Assembly: GCA_910579425.1 (NCBI GenBank)
Contig: CAJTVL010000005.1
Span: 38,304 to 102,303 of the forward strand
Reading direction: 5' to 3'
Length of the DNA stretch: 64,000 nt
Source: an uncultured Lachnospiraceae bacterium
GTDB taxonomy: Bacteria > Bacillota > Clostridia > Lachnospirales > Lachnospiraceae
Every line of letters begins with the position of its first letter. Position 1 is the stretch's first letter. The notes under the pieces are model-generated. The model ran no database searches. It had not been told where the DNA came from and worked only from the letters and a program-made list of their open reading frames with translations. A program made the translations under genes and the position numbers. This document shows, one piece after another, positions 8,574-16,678 of the stretch.

Positions 8574-9551
8574 ATGAATCAGGCAGAAATCGCCAGAGCC
8601 CTGGGCATTTCAAAAACCACGGTTTCCCGGGCAATTTCCGGAAAAGGCAGGGTCAGGGAAGAAACACGCAAAGAGATTTTAGATTACATAAAAGGACTGG
8701 ATGCAAAGGAAAATACAAAGACATCGCCAACCTATAACCTTGGGGTAGCCCTTCCGGCGGACGACTATATCAACACCAAAACCTATTTCTCGGAGTGTCT
8801 GTACGGAATCTGCGAGGCGGCAGCCCATTTTAACTACAATGTGCTGATCGTCAAGGCCATGGAGGATAACATATCCGAGATCGTGAATGTGGTGGAGGGA
8901 AAAAAGGTGGACGCTATGATCCTTGTCAGGCATATGGAAAATGACAGGGCTATAGAATATCTGAAAAGTAAGAACTTTCCCACAGGACTTGCCGGACGTT
9001 GCGAGGAGGACTGGGTGATCCAGGCGGATATTGACAATGAGGGGGCGGTGGAGGATATAATGACCATGATGGTCAATAAGGGCTTCCGGCGTTTTGCACT
9101 GATTGTGGAGGAAATGACCAACCTGGTGAACCGCAAGCGTCAGGAGGGATTTCTGGCGGCTCTTTTTAAAAACGGGATTACCGAAAACAAGCAGTATATT
9201 TATCGGACGAAGGTGTCGGAAGAAGTGCTTGGGATGATTTTGCAGGATATTATTTCCAATAAGACGGACTGTATTGTATGCGGGGATGACGAACTGGGGA
9301 CGAAGGTTTTGTCCTGGCTCCAGGGGGAGGGCTACCGTGTGCCCGGGGATGTGGCCGTTTTTGCCCTGTACAACAGTCCGGTGCTGAATCTGATGCGCCC
9401 TTCTGTGACGGCAATTGATGTTTCTACAAGGCTTGTGGGACTGGAGCTGGGCAAGCAGATGTGCAACTATCTGCAGGGAAAAGGCTGCCAGAAAAGGACT
9501 CTGATGGATTATAAGATTCTGATCAGGAAGTCTACCGGCAGGGTAAATTAG
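8574..9551 (+). CDS. LacI-family transcriptional regulator
   Basis: DNA-binding repressor, 325 residues. The N-terminal helix-turn-helix reads EIARALGISKTTVSRAISGKG with the hinge helix after it; the rest is a periplasmic-binding-protein-like sugar sensor domain (NLGVALPADDYINTKTYFSE; VIQADIDNEGAVEDIM; DCIVCGDDELGTKVL). The open frame extends upstream, but GGGGAGG at 8562-8568 is five bases from ATG 8574 and the family begins at this point. It lies between the GH2 and GH53 genes, so galactan-derived sugar control of this cassette is likely. Candidate operators are the inverted repeats before the GH2 gene. Confidence 0.88.
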   Translation: MNQAEIARALGISKTTVSRAISGKGRVREETRKEILDYIKGLDAKENTKTSPTYNLGVALPADDYINTKTYFSECLYGICEAAAHFNYNVLIVKAMEDNISEIVNVVEGKKVDAMILVRHMENDRAIEYLKSKNFPTGLAGRCEEDWVIQADIDNEGAVEDIMTMMVNKGFRRFALIVEEMTNLVNRKRQEGFLAALFKNGITENKQYIYRTKVSEEVLGMILQDIISNKTDCIVCGDDELGTKVLSWLQGEGYRVPGDVAVFALYNSPVLNLMRPSVTAIDVSTRLVGLELGKQMCNYLQGKGCQKRTLMDYKILIRKSTGRVN

Positions 9552-9586
9552 ATTTTCTCAGGAAGAGAAGTGAGGAAGGATTGAAA

Positions 9587-10720
9587 ATGGAAGATAATTT
9601 TGCTTACGGAGTGGATTTAGGGTGGCTCAGCCAGTTGGAGGAAAGAGGCGTGCGCTGGGTAGATATATCCGGCAGGCCGGACTTACCCGGCGGACCAGAC
9701 AAATCCGGCAAGCCGGACAGGCCCGGTGCAGCGGATGGGGCTTTGGGAGGGGGAGGCAGGGAAGTAGATCCTCTTTGCAAGATGAAGGAGCTGGGGGCGG
9801 ATTCCGTCCGGCTTCGGGTATTTGTAAATCCGCCCAGGGAAGCTTTCTGGACGAAAAAGGACGGCACCCAATGTATGCTGGGCTTTTGCGACAAGGACTC
9901 TGTGCTGGAAATGTCAAGGAGAGTAAAAAAGGCAGGCATGCGGCTGATGATTGACTTCCACTACAGCGACCACTTTGCGGATCCGGAGTATCAGGATATT
10001 CCCGCAGAGTGGGAAAAGGAGGACGGGGAAGGGCTTCGGCGGAGGGTTTACAGGCACACAAAGGAAGTGATGACGCTTCTTGCCGAAAACGGCGCAGCGC
10101 CGGATTGGGTACAGGTGGGAAATGAGATCAATCCCGGGATACTGCTTCCGGCCGGAAGCCTGCAGGAGAACCCGAAGCAGTTGGTATCTTTTTTAAATGC
10201 AGGGTATGAGGCGGTGAAAGAGTGTGTCCCGGCCGCTCAGGTGATCACTCATCTCTCCTGTGTGAATATACGGGAAGTCTGCGATCCTTTCCTTGACACC
10301 TTTTTTGCATTGGGAGGAAAGACGGATATTTTGGGCTTTTCCTATTATCCCTACTGGTACAATATGATCCAGGAGATCAGGGGAAAGAAGGTGACGGAGC
10401 TTTTTTATAATCCTCTGATTACTTATGCCGAAAAGTACCAAAAGCCGGTGATGATCGTGGAGGTTGGCGGGCCGGAGACGGACGCGGAGGGGACATACAG
10501 GCTCCTTGTCAACACCATAGAGGCTCTAAAGCAGGTGCCAAATGGAATGGGAAAGGGGATATTTTACTGGGAACCGGAGGTGGGGGCAGAGCTTTTACCC
10601 GATCGTTACCCTCTGGGAGCCGCTCTTAAGGTGGGGGAGAACACCCTGGAGTTTACAAGTGCGCTGGCGGCTTATGGAGACTGCAAAAAGGAAGCAAAAG
10701 CAGTTTACAAAAATTATTGA
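9587..10720 (+). CDS. GH53 arabinogalactan endo-beta-1,4-galactanase
   Basis: Endo-galactanase of glycoside hydrolase family 53, 377 residues. Family landmarks: YGVDLGWLSQLEERGVRWVD, VRLRVFVNPP, DFHYSDHFADP, acid/base E180 in VGNEINPG, nucleophile E292 in IVEVGGPE. No signal peptide, so it would act on imported oligosaccharides, unlike secreted relatives. ATG 9587 is six bases from AAGGA; the TTG at 9581 abuts it. Odd feature: between the usual D-x-x-G turn and the DPL motif there is a roughly 30-residue Gly/Pro/Asp-rich insert (repeats like RPDLPGGPDKSGKPDRPG), collagen-like and absent from ordinary GH53 proteins as I know them. Last gene of the galactan cassette. Confidence 0.9.
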   Translation: MEDNFAYGVDLGWLSQLEERGVRWVDISGRPDLPGGPDKSGKPDRPGAADGALGGGGREVDPLCKMKELGADSVRLRVFVNPPREAFWTKKDGTQCMLGFCDKDSVLEMSRRVKKAGMRLMIDFHYSDHFADPEYQDIPAEWEKEDGEGLRRRVYRHTKEVMTLLAENGAAPDWVQVGNEINPGILLPAGSLQENPKQLVSFLNAGYEAVKECVPAAQVITHLSCVNIREVCDPFLDTFFALGGKTDILGFSYYPYWYNMIQEIRGKKVTELFYNPLITYAEKYQKPVMIVEVGGPETDAEGTYRLLVNTIEALKQVPNGMGKGIFYWEPEVGAELLPDRYPLGAALKVGENTLEFTSALAAYGDCKKEAKAVYKNY

Positions 10721-10723
10721 TGA

Positions 10724-10753
10724 TTTACAGCCTTGGATTTTCCTGTGTATAAT
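10724..10753 (+). promoter_or_regulatory. Upstream promoter of the ytr-like operon
   Basis: TTTACA, an 18-base gap, TATAAT, starting just after the GH53 stop. A 13-bp G/C-rich wobble hairpin (10765-10793) lies downstream of it. Confidence 0.4.
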
Positions 10754-10764
10754 GGAATCAGGAC

Positions 10765-10793
10765 GGCTGGCTTTGGCGTTGCCGGAGCCGGCC
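10765..10793 (+). terminator. G/C-rich hairpin after the galactan cassette
   Basis: Arms GGCTGGCTTTGGC and GCCGGAGCCGGCC with a GTT loop, 13 pairs including three wobbles. No T run follows. Position suggests it marks the 3' end of the GH53 transcript. Confidence 0.4.
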
Positions 10794-10853
10794 GTGTCTA
10801 TAGTGTGCCCAGCGGCGCACGATTACAGGATGCAGAAAATTTTCCGAAAGGCC

Positions 10854-10882
10854 TTGACAAATTCATCTCTATTGTATATTGT
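10854..10882 (+). promoter_or_regulatory. Promoter of the GntR-ABC operon
   Basis: Consensus TTGACA, 17-base gap, TATTGT, 41 bases before the GntR start. The -10 box overlaps the left arm of the inverted repeat at 10879, which suits repression by the operon's own regulator. Confidence 0.7.
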
Positions 10883-10908
10883 ATTAATATCATAGTACAG
10901 TAATACAA
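10879..10908. promoter_or_regulatory. Candidate operator for the YtrA-type regulator
   Basis: Inverted repeat TTGTATTA (10879-10886) and TAATACAA (10901-10908) with a 14-base gap, over the -10 and start region of the promoter. YtrA-type GntR regulators are known to repress their own ABC operons through such sites; the assignment here is inference. Confidence 0.55.
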
Positions 10909-10923
10909 AGAAAGGAAAAAGAA

Positions 10924-11289
10924 ATGGCATGGAATTTAGATTCTGACCGCCCCATTTATGCGCAGATTTTGGAAGTGATGCAGCTTCGGATTATTGCAGG
11001 GCAGTACCGGCCGGGAGAGAGGATCCCCAGTGTGCGGGAGCTGGCTTCTGAAGCAGGAGTAAACCCCAACACCATGCAGAAGGCTTTGGCGGAGTTAGAG
11101 AAGGAAGGTCTTGTGATGGCACTAAGAACCAGCGGAAGGATAGTGACGGAGGATATGGAAATGATCAGGGCAACCCGCAACCAGCTTGCTAAGGAGCAGA
11201 TACAGGAGTTTATTGACAAAATGGAAAAGCTGGGCTTTAATAAAAAAGAAATCGTTACGCTTCTGGAGCAGATGGAGGAAAAGGAATGA
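10924..11289 (+). CDS. GntR-family regulator, YtrA subfamily
   Basis: Short 121-residue repressor. A winged helix-turn-helix fills the N-terminal two thirds (PIYAQILEVMQLRIIAGQY, RIPSVRELASEAGVNPNTMQ), followed by only a small helical tail, which defines the YtrA type that senses without a large ligand domain. AAAGGA lies seven to eight bases before the ATG. Its stop overlaps the ATPase start in ATGA, so it is the first gene of a three-gene ABC operon and most likely its repressor; relatives respond to cell-wall-active antibiotics. Confidence 0.88.
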   Translation: MAWNLDSDRPIYAQILEVMQLRIIAGQYRPGERIPSVRELASEAGVNPNTMQKALAELEKEGLVMALRTSGRIVTEDMEMIRATRNQLAKEQIQEFIDKMEKLGFNKKEIVTLLEQMEEKE

Positions 11290-11987
11290 GCGAGCTTGTA
11301 GAAATCAACAATCTTACCAAGTTTTATGAAAAGAAGAAGCTGGCCCTGGATCATTTGAACCTGACCATACCAAGAGGGAAGATCATAGGGCTCCTTGGAC
11401 CTAACGGGAGCGGCAAGACCACCCTGATCAAGCTGATCAACGGTCTGCTGGTACCCACGGAAGGTGTTATTCTGGTAAACGGCTTTCAGCCGGGGCCGGA
11501 GAGTAAGGCGTGGGTTTCTTACCTGCCGGAGCGCACCTATTTCCAGGGCAGCATGAAAGTTAGAGAGCTGATTGACCTTTTTGCGGATTTTTATCAGGAT
11601 TTCCGTCCGGAGAGAGCCAGGGAAATGTTGGCAAACTTAAGAATCAGCGAGGAGGACCGTCTGAAAACCCTTTCCAAGGGGACCAAGGAAAAGGTGCAGC
11701 TCATCATGGTCATGAGCAGGCAGGCCCAGCTCTATATTTTGGATGAGCCTATCGCCGGCGTGGATCCGGCGGCCAGGGATTATATCCTGAGAACGATTAT
11801 CTCCAATTACAGTGAGGAAGCTACAGTTCTTATCTCCACTCACCTGATCACGGATATTGAACAGGTTTTGGATGAGGTGATCTTTATCCGGGACGGAAGG
11901 GTGGTGCTGCAGGATACGGTGGAGCATATCCGGGAAAGCAGAGGAAAATCAGTGGATGGATTTTTCAGGGAGGTGTTCGCATGTTAG
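11286..11987 (+). CDS. ABC transporter ATP-binding protein (YtrB-like)
   Basis: ATPase of a small exporter, 233 residues. Walker A GPNGSGKTT, a signature region in which LSKGTKEKVQL replaces the usual LSGGQ, Walker B LYILDEPIAGVDPAAR and a switch H in STHLI. It overlaps the regulator by four bases and the permease gene by seven, so it is translationally coupled. The divergent signature is normal in YtrB/BcrA-like exporters. Likely function: envelope stress or peptide antibiotic response, inferred from the GntR context. Confidence 0.88.
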   Translation: MSELVEINNLTKFYEKKKLALDHLNLTIPRGKIIGLLGPNGSGKTTLIKLINGLLVPTEGVILVNGFQPGPESKAWVSYLPERTYFQGSMKVRELIDLFADFYQDFRPERAREMLANLRISEEDRLKTLSKGTKEKVQLIMVMSRQAQLYILDEPIAGVDPAARDYILRTIISNYSEEATVLISTHLITDIEQVLDEVIFIRDGRVVLQDTVEHIRESRGKSVDGFFREVFAC

Positions 11988-12814
11988 GGAAATTACTGAA
12001 GCATGAATGGAAAGCCGTATGGAAGGTGCCAACGCTTTTGATCGGCATCGTGATGCTGGCAGGGCTGATCGCCGGGCTTACCTTTGCAATGCCCATCTGG
12101 GACAGCGACTGGGTGGGACTTCCCATGTCAGGGGTCATGCTGATCATGACGTTTTTCTTTGGCCTGAGCGGAGTCAATATCGGGATTATCATTTATTTCG
12201 GAGTGCGGTATTACAGGAGCATGTTTACGGATGAAGGGTATCTGACCCATACGCTGCCCGTCAGCGCAAGGGAGCTCTTGCTCAACAAGGTGATCACCAT
12301 GAGCGCCTGGAACCTGATTACCATGGCCGGAGTCATAGTCAGCCTGATGATCTTCGGGGGAGTGGCGTTTCTCTCCTTAGCCCCTCTGGACGGTGCATTT
12401 GCAAGAGAGGTCACAAGGGCGCTGGCAGAGCTTCCGGAAATTTTTTCTTCCTCTGAGATGGCAGGCTTTCAAGCCTTTTGCGCAAGTCTGATCCTGATGC
12501 TGCTCACATCCGCTTTCAGCGGGACCATGATCCTGATCGGTGCAATCACTCTGGGCCAGATGGTGAGAAAGCACAGGATACTTGGCGCTATAGGTGCCTA
12601 CTTTGCAATCAACGGGGTGGTGCAGATGGTCAATACGGTGGTGATGATGCCCATCATGTTTAATTCTATGAACAATATGTGGTGGGAAATGGATTCGCCT
12701 TTTCCGATTTTTACCGGATTTTATACAGTAATGTCACTGGTTTTTGTGGCTGTGTCTATCGGGCTGTACTTTCTTTGCGAATATCTGCTCAAGAGACAAT
12801 TGGAGCTGGAATAG
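11981..12814 (+). CDS. ABC transporter permease (YtrC/D-like)
   Basis: Membrane subunit of the exporter, 277 residues with about six hydrophobic segments. The N-terminus MLGKLLKHEWKAVWKVPTLL (cytoplasmic, basic) and the motif GYLTHTLPVSARELLLNKVI are typical of ABC-2-type permeases next to YtrA regulators. It overlaps the ATPase gene and closes the operon ahead of a strong terminator. The substrate is unknown. Confidence 0.8.
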   Translation: MLGKLLKHEWKAVWKVPTLLIGIVMLAGLIAGLTFAMPIWDSDWVGLPMSGVMLIMTFFFGLSGVNIGIIIYFGVRYYRSMFTDEGYLTHTLPVSARELLLNKVITMSAWNLITMAGVIVSLMIFGGVAFLSLAPLDGAFAREVTRALAELPEIFSSSEMAGFQAFCASLILMLLTSAFSGTMILIGAITLGQMVRKHRILGAIGAYFAINGVVQMVNTVVMMPIMFNSMNNMWWEMDSPFPIFTGFYTVMSLVFVAVSIGLYFLCEYLLKRQLELE

Positions 12815-12846
12815 AATTTGATGCCGGATGAAAGAGATAATAATAG

Positions 12847-12882
12847 AGGGGCTGTCGCATTTGGAGCAATGCGACAGCCCCT
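12847..12882. terminator. Bidirectional terminator between the ABC operon and carbamate kinase
   Basis: Perfect 14-bp arms AGGGGCTGTCGCAT and ATGCGACAGCCCCT with an 8-base loop, placed between convergent genes. Confidence 0.75.
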
Positions 12883-12887
12883 TCCTG

Positions 12888-12933
12888 ACATAAGGATGGC
12901 CTGCGGAGCGTGCTGACTATCCGTTGCCTGCGC
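12888..12933 (+). repeat. Dispersed palindromic repeat (copy A)
   Basis: Starts ACATAAGGATGGC and ends ATCCGTTGCCTGCGC, with imperfect GGAT/ATCC ends pairing across about 20 bases. Shares its layout with copies at 33299 and 35868 and the half copy at 5781. It lies directly behind a terminator and between convergent genes. Probably a non-autonomous element or REP-like unit. Confidence 0.55.
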
Positions 12934-12949
12934 CCGGAATGAGAGGATT

Positions 12950-13885
12950 TTAACGGGTGATGACAGTCCCGGCTTTCCCTCTCAGGGCATCGGTGACGGA
13001 TTCGATGGAGGTGATCAGTACGCTTCCGTTTGGATTCGCAGAAAGGTAGGTGATGGCTGCCTCTATTTTGGGAAGCATGGTGCCTTCCTCAAATTCGCCC
13101 TCGGCCATCATTTCTTCCGCTTCGCTTAAGGTAAGGGAAAAGATGGGGGTTTGATCCTCTCTGCCAAAATGCTGATAAACGTTGGGAACGGCAGTCAGGA
13201 TAATCAACTGATCTGCGTGAAGGTCAGCCGCCAGCTTTCCGGCGATGGCGTCCTTTTCAATGACTGCCGAAGCGCCCTTTAGGGCATGCTGTTGTTCGAT
13301 GACGGGAATACCGCCTCCCCCGCAGGCAATCACAATCTGGCCGGCCTGTGCCAGAGTGCGGATGGCTTCCAGCTCCACGATTTCAATGGGCTTAGGGGCG
13401 GCAATGATCCGGCGGAATCCTTTGCCGGGGGTCTCCTGCACATAATTGCCCTTTTTTGTTTCGATCTCCGCATCGTCAGCAGACATATAGCGGCCGATGA
13501 GCTTGGTGGGCTCATAAAAGGCCTCGTCATAAGGATCCACAGTTACCTGAGTCAGGATGGTGGACACAGTCTTGCCAATACCCCGGGAAAGGAGCTCCGC
13601 TTTCAGGGAATTCTGAATATCATAACCCACATAGCCCTGGCTCATGGCGCTGCACACGCACATGGGAGCGGGGGTATAGTCGGGATAAATGCGGCGCAGC
13701 TCCGTCATGGCCTTGTGTATCATACTGATCTGAGGGCCGTTGCTGTGGGTGATGGTGAGCTGGCAGCCGGCTTCCACCAGATCTGCCAGGGCTCTGGCAG
13801 TTATTTTGACAGCGCTTTGCTGCTCCGTGGTGGTGTAGCCTAATGCTTTATGTCCCAATGAGACAACTGCTTTTTTCTTAGTCAT
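12950..13885 (-). CDS. arcC: Carbamate kinase (variant family)
   Basis: Amino-acid-kinase fold enzyme that makes ATP from carbamoyl phosphate and ADP; 311 residues, cytoplasmic. Landmarks: THSNGPQISMIHKAM near residue 60, ACGGGGIPVI near 200, VIEKDAIAGKLAADLHADQL, and the C-terminal MLPKIEAAITYL. The N-terminal glycine loop reads VSLGHKALGYTTTEQQ instead of the usual ALGGNAL, as in a clostridial carbamate kinase branch. No arginine deiminase or carbamoyltransferase gene is nearby, so the carbamoyl phosphate source (arginine, purine or allantoin breakdown) is unknown. The gene stands alone, convergent to the ABC operon. Confidence 0.85.
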   Translation of the reverse strand: MTKKKAVVSLGHKALGYTTTEQQSAVKITARALADLVEAGCQLTITHSNGPQISMIHKAMTELRRIYPDYTPAPMCVCSAMSQGYVGYDIQNSLKAELLSRGIGKTVSTILTQVTVDPYDEAFYEPTKLIGRYMSADDAEIETKKGNYVQETPGKGFRRIIAAPKPIEIVELEAIRTLAQAGQIVIACGGGGIPVIEQQHALKGASAVIEKDAIAGKLAADLHADQLIILTAVPNVYQHFGREDQTPIFSLTLSEAEEMMAEGEFEEGTMLPKIEAAITYLSANPNGSVLITSIESVTDALRGKAGTVITR

Positions 13886-13986
13886 TCTTCCGAAACCTTC
13901 CTTCTTCTTGGTAAGGACAGTATAGCAAAAGGAAGGGGATTTGTACAGCGGGCAGAGAAAAGTATCCAGGCTTCCTTTCGTTCAGA

Positions 13987-14529
13987 TCAGTAGTTTTCTG
14001 CATGGACCTCGAAGTAACTCTGGGGATGATTGCAGGTCGGGCAAACCTCAGGAGCCCTGGTGCCCACAATGATGTGTCCGCAGTTACGGCATTCCCATAC
14101 CTTCACTTCGCTTTTTTCAAATACGGCGGCGCTCTCTACGTTGCGCAGTAAGGCACGGTAACGTTCTTCGTGGTGTTTTTCGATTTCGCCCACAAGCCTG
14201 AATTTTGCCGCAAGCTCGGGGAAACCTTCCTCATCCGCTGTTTTTGCAAAATTTTCATACATATCTGTCCATTCGTAGTTTTCACCGTCTGCTGCGGCAG
14301 CAAGGTTTTCCTTTGTATTTCCGATTCCGCTTAACTCCTTGAACCACATCTTCGCATGCTCTTTTTCGTTATCGGCCGTCTTTAAAAAAAGCCCTGCGAT
14401 CTGTTCGTAGCCTTCCTTTTTGGCCACGGAGGCAAAGTAGGTATATTTGTTTCTTGCCTGTGATTCCCCGGCAAAAGCTGCCTCCAGATTTTTCTCCGTC
14501 TGTGTTCCTGTGTACTTTGTTGTTCTCAT
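13987..14529 (-). CDS. rbr: Rubrerythrin
   Basis: Peroxide-reducing di-iron protein of anaerobes, 180 residues. N-terminal ferritin-like four-helix bundle with the ligand motifs FAGESQARNKYTYFA, DNEKEHAKMWF and EIEKHHEERY; C-terminal rubredoxin-like iron site WECRNCGHIIVG and CPTCNHPQSYFE. The frame extends 17 codons further, but GGAGGA sits six bases upstream of ATG 14529 and the family starts at MRTTKYTGTQTEKNL. Monocistronic; a PerR-like palindrome lies about 60 bases upstream. Confidence 0.93.
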   Translation of the reverse strand: MRTTKYTGTQTEKNLEAAFAGESQARNKYTYFASVAKKEGYEQIAGLFLKTADNEKEHAKMWFKELSGIGNTKENLAAAADGENYEWTDMYENFAKTADEEGFPELAAKFRLVGEIEKHHEERYRALLRNVESAAVFEKSEVKVWECRNCGHIIVGTRAPEVCPTCNHPQSYFEVHAENY

Positions 14530-14587
14530 GTTTTTCCTCCTGCTATTATTTTCTCTGCATTTGGGGCAGAGTTTTTTCAAATTAAAT

Positions 14588-14602
14588 TTATTCTAATTGT
14601 AA
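14588..14602. promoter_or_regulatory. Candidate PerR box upstream of rubrerythrin
   Basis: On the minus strand TTACAATTAGAATAA matches 11 of 14 defined positions of the PerR consensus TTATAATNATTATAA. PerR controls rubrerythrin in other clostridia; the assignment is by similarity only. Confidence 0.4.
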
Positions 14603-14689
14603 TATTTTGGGCAGCATTTGTCGAGTATGAATGAGGCGTGGCTGAAAAGTTATGCGGAGTCCTATACAAATGGAGGATGAAAAAGTATA

Positions 14690-15541
14690 ATGGGGACGAA
14701 CAGGCGCCACATTGCGGGAAAGGAACAGGAAAATATGAGAGAACTATGCATGGCTATTGAGATGCCCATGGAAGTGACAGAAGATGCGGTAAAGTTTGAC
14801 AGAGAATTTGATTATGCAGCGGCCAGGGAGGGGATGGAGAAGCTTTTTGCAGTGCAGACATGGGAGGAGGGGCTCGCGGAGCTGAAAAAGTGTCTGGGAG
14901 AGGATACAAAGGGATTTAAGATGCTGGCATGTATGCTCCATTGCTGCCGGAGGACATGGGACTTTTACAAGGCTCATGATATTTCCGGCGGGATTTTTGT
15001 GGATACCATGAAGTGTTTCAGCAGATTTGTAAAGGAGCATAAGGAGAGCTTTGGGTACTATGGCTTTGACAGACAGTGGTGGACGGCAAGACAGCTCTGC
15101 GGCCTGCTCTTTCGGATTGGAGAGCTGGAATATGAGATGAGAACGGATGGCGGGGAGAAGATAATCAGCCTGCACATTCCTTCCGACGCCCTGCTGACAA
15201 GGGAGAAGACGTTCCATTCCATCCGGCAGGCAAGGACATTTCTGGATGAAAAATTCCCGGAGTATGCCGGGGCCGGGACAGAGTGCCATTCCTGGCTGCT
15301 TTCCCCTACGCTCAGGGAAGTGCTCTCGCCGGGCTCGAATATCCTGGCCTTTCAGGAGCTGTTTGACATTGAGGTTCTGGGGGAGGATCAGGCGGAGGAA
15401 TATAAGGTTTGGGTATTTAAGCGTTCGGACATTCCTCTTGCAGATCTGCCGGAAAATACCTCCCTCCAGAGAAGGATGAAGGATTATCTGCTTTCAGGGG
15501 GGAAGATGCTGGAGGCAAAAGGGAGACTGAAAGCACTGTGA
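14690..15541 (+). CDS. Acyltransferase-domain protein with GNAT-like C-terminal domain
   Basis: 283-residue cytoplasmic protein. Its second half matches what I know of the 'GNAT_C' acyltransferase domain: LHIPSDALLTREKTFHSI, then FPEYAGAGTECHSWLLSPTL and SNILAFQELFDI. The first half is helical, as in the paired N-acyltransferase N-terminal domain. ATG 14690 follows GGAGG by 13 bases; an internal ATG 14735 (MRELCMAIEMP) with AGGA four bases upstream is an equally good start. It lies 12 bases before the first of two AraC genes. The acyl donor and acceptor are unknown. Family call moderate. Confidence 0.6.
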   Translation: MGTNRRHIAGKEQENMRELCMAIEMPMEVTEDAVKFDREFDYAAAREGMEKLFAVQTWEEGLAELKKCLGEDTKGFKMLACMLHCCRRTWDFYKAHDISGGIFVDTMKCFSRFVKEHKESFGYYGFDRQWWTARQLCGLLFRIGELEYEMRTDGGEKIISLHIPSDALLTREKTFHSIRQARTFLDEKFPEYAGAGTECHSWLLSPTLREVLSPGSNILAFQELFDIEVLGEDQAEEYKVWVFKRSDIPLADLPENTSLQRRMKDYLLSGGKMLEAKGRLKAL

Positions 15542-15553
15542 GACAGGAACAGG

Positions 15554-16678
15554 ATGGAGGCACAGAGGGTGGAGCGCGAAGCGTTTCTGGGTTTGTTTGA
15601 ACCTAACGAATTCAATGATTTATACCGAAAGCTTTATCTGCGTAATCCCAAGGCTTTTGAAAAACCGGTGAAAAGCTGGGCGGAATTTTGCATCAATTAC
15701 CAAAAGGAGGAGGGGGAGGCGATTCTTCCGCTTCTGCCGCCCACCGCTATGGCGTCGTTTTTTACGGAGGCGGAGTATTTTTCTGATGAGAGCTGGGGGG
15801 AGGTCAACATGAACTCCAACGCCCAGTACTGTCCTGCTTTTCTGCACAAGCTGGAGTTTATCAAGCTGATTTATGTGTTTCGGGGGAGCTGCCGGTTCTA
15901 TACGGAGGGAAAATGGATGGAAATGAGGGAGGGCAATGCCTGTATTGTTGCTCCCCAGGTGGAGCAGACGGTGTTTTCCTGCGCGGATGAGGATGTGGTG
16001 CTGAATCTGCTGATCAGAAGGAGTACTTTTTTTGAATCCTTCTGGGAGCTTCTGGAAACCAGCGACGGGGGAAGGATTGCCGACTTTTTCTGGAGAATGC
16101 TCTATCACAAGCCGGGAGGAAACTTTTTGCTGCTAAACAGCAGGCCGGATCTGCTTCTGGAGGAGAGCGTGATGGCGCTTTATGAGGAGGCAAATCTGGC
16201 TCCTGTAAAGAGCAGGCTGGTAATGAAAAGCATGATGCTGTCCGTTTTTGCCTATATCCTGCGCTGGGATGAGGAGGCTGTGGCCGGAATCGAAGGACAG
16301 CGGGAGAGAAAAAAGTATCCGCTGGCCGGGTATTTTCTGCATATGCGTTCTCATTTAAGCAGCGTTTCCCTGTCCTCTCTGGCAGAGGCGTTTTATGTGA
16401 GCGAGGGATATTTAAGCCGCTATATCCGCAGAGAGACGGGAAAAACCTTCAGCCGCCTTCTGATGGAAATGAGGATGAATCGCGCCCGGGAACTTTTGGT
16501 GAACACGGAATGCGGGATAGAGAGGATCGTATCGCTGGTGGGGTATACGGATCAGAGTATCTTTTTCAGGAATTTCAGGGCAGTATACAAAACCACGCCT
16601 CTTGCTTACCGGAAAAACTATGGCAGGCAGAAGAACCGGTTTTTGCCGTTTCCCCTGTCTGTGGAGGAAGAGGAATGA
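15554..16678 (+). CDS. AraC-family regulator 1 (cupin plus AraC domain)
   Basis: 374-residue activator. N-terminal cupin-like sensing domain (LHKLEFIKLIYVFRGSCRFY; GNACIVAPQVEQTVFS), then two helix-turn-helix motifs near the C-terminus (SLAEAFYVSEGYLSRYIRRE; IERIVSLVGYTDQSIFFRNF) ending in the AraC signature TPLAYRKNY. It overlaps the next AraC gene in ATGA. The two proteins are clear paralogues, sharing the HKLEFIK core and layout. Placed just upstream of the rhamnosidase transport cassette, they likely control it. Confidence 0.88.
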   Translation: MEAQRVEREAFLGLFEPNEFNDLYRKLYLRNPKAFEKPVKSWAEFCINYQKEEGEAILPLLPPTAMASFFTEAEYFSDESWGEVNMNSNAQYCPAFLHKLEFIKLIYVFRGSCRFYTEGKWMEMREGNACIVAPQVEQTVFSCADEDVVLNLLIRRSTFFESFWELLETSDGGRIADFFWRMLYHKPGGNFLLLNSRPDLLLEESVMALYEEANLAPVKSRLVMKSMMLSVFAYILRWDEEAVAGIEGQRERKKYPLAGYFLHMRSHLSSVSLSSLAEAFYVSEGYLSRYIRRETGKTFSRLLMEMRMNRARELLVNTECGIERIVSLVGYTDQSIFFRNFRAVYKTTPLAYRKNYGRQKNRFLPFPLSVEEEE

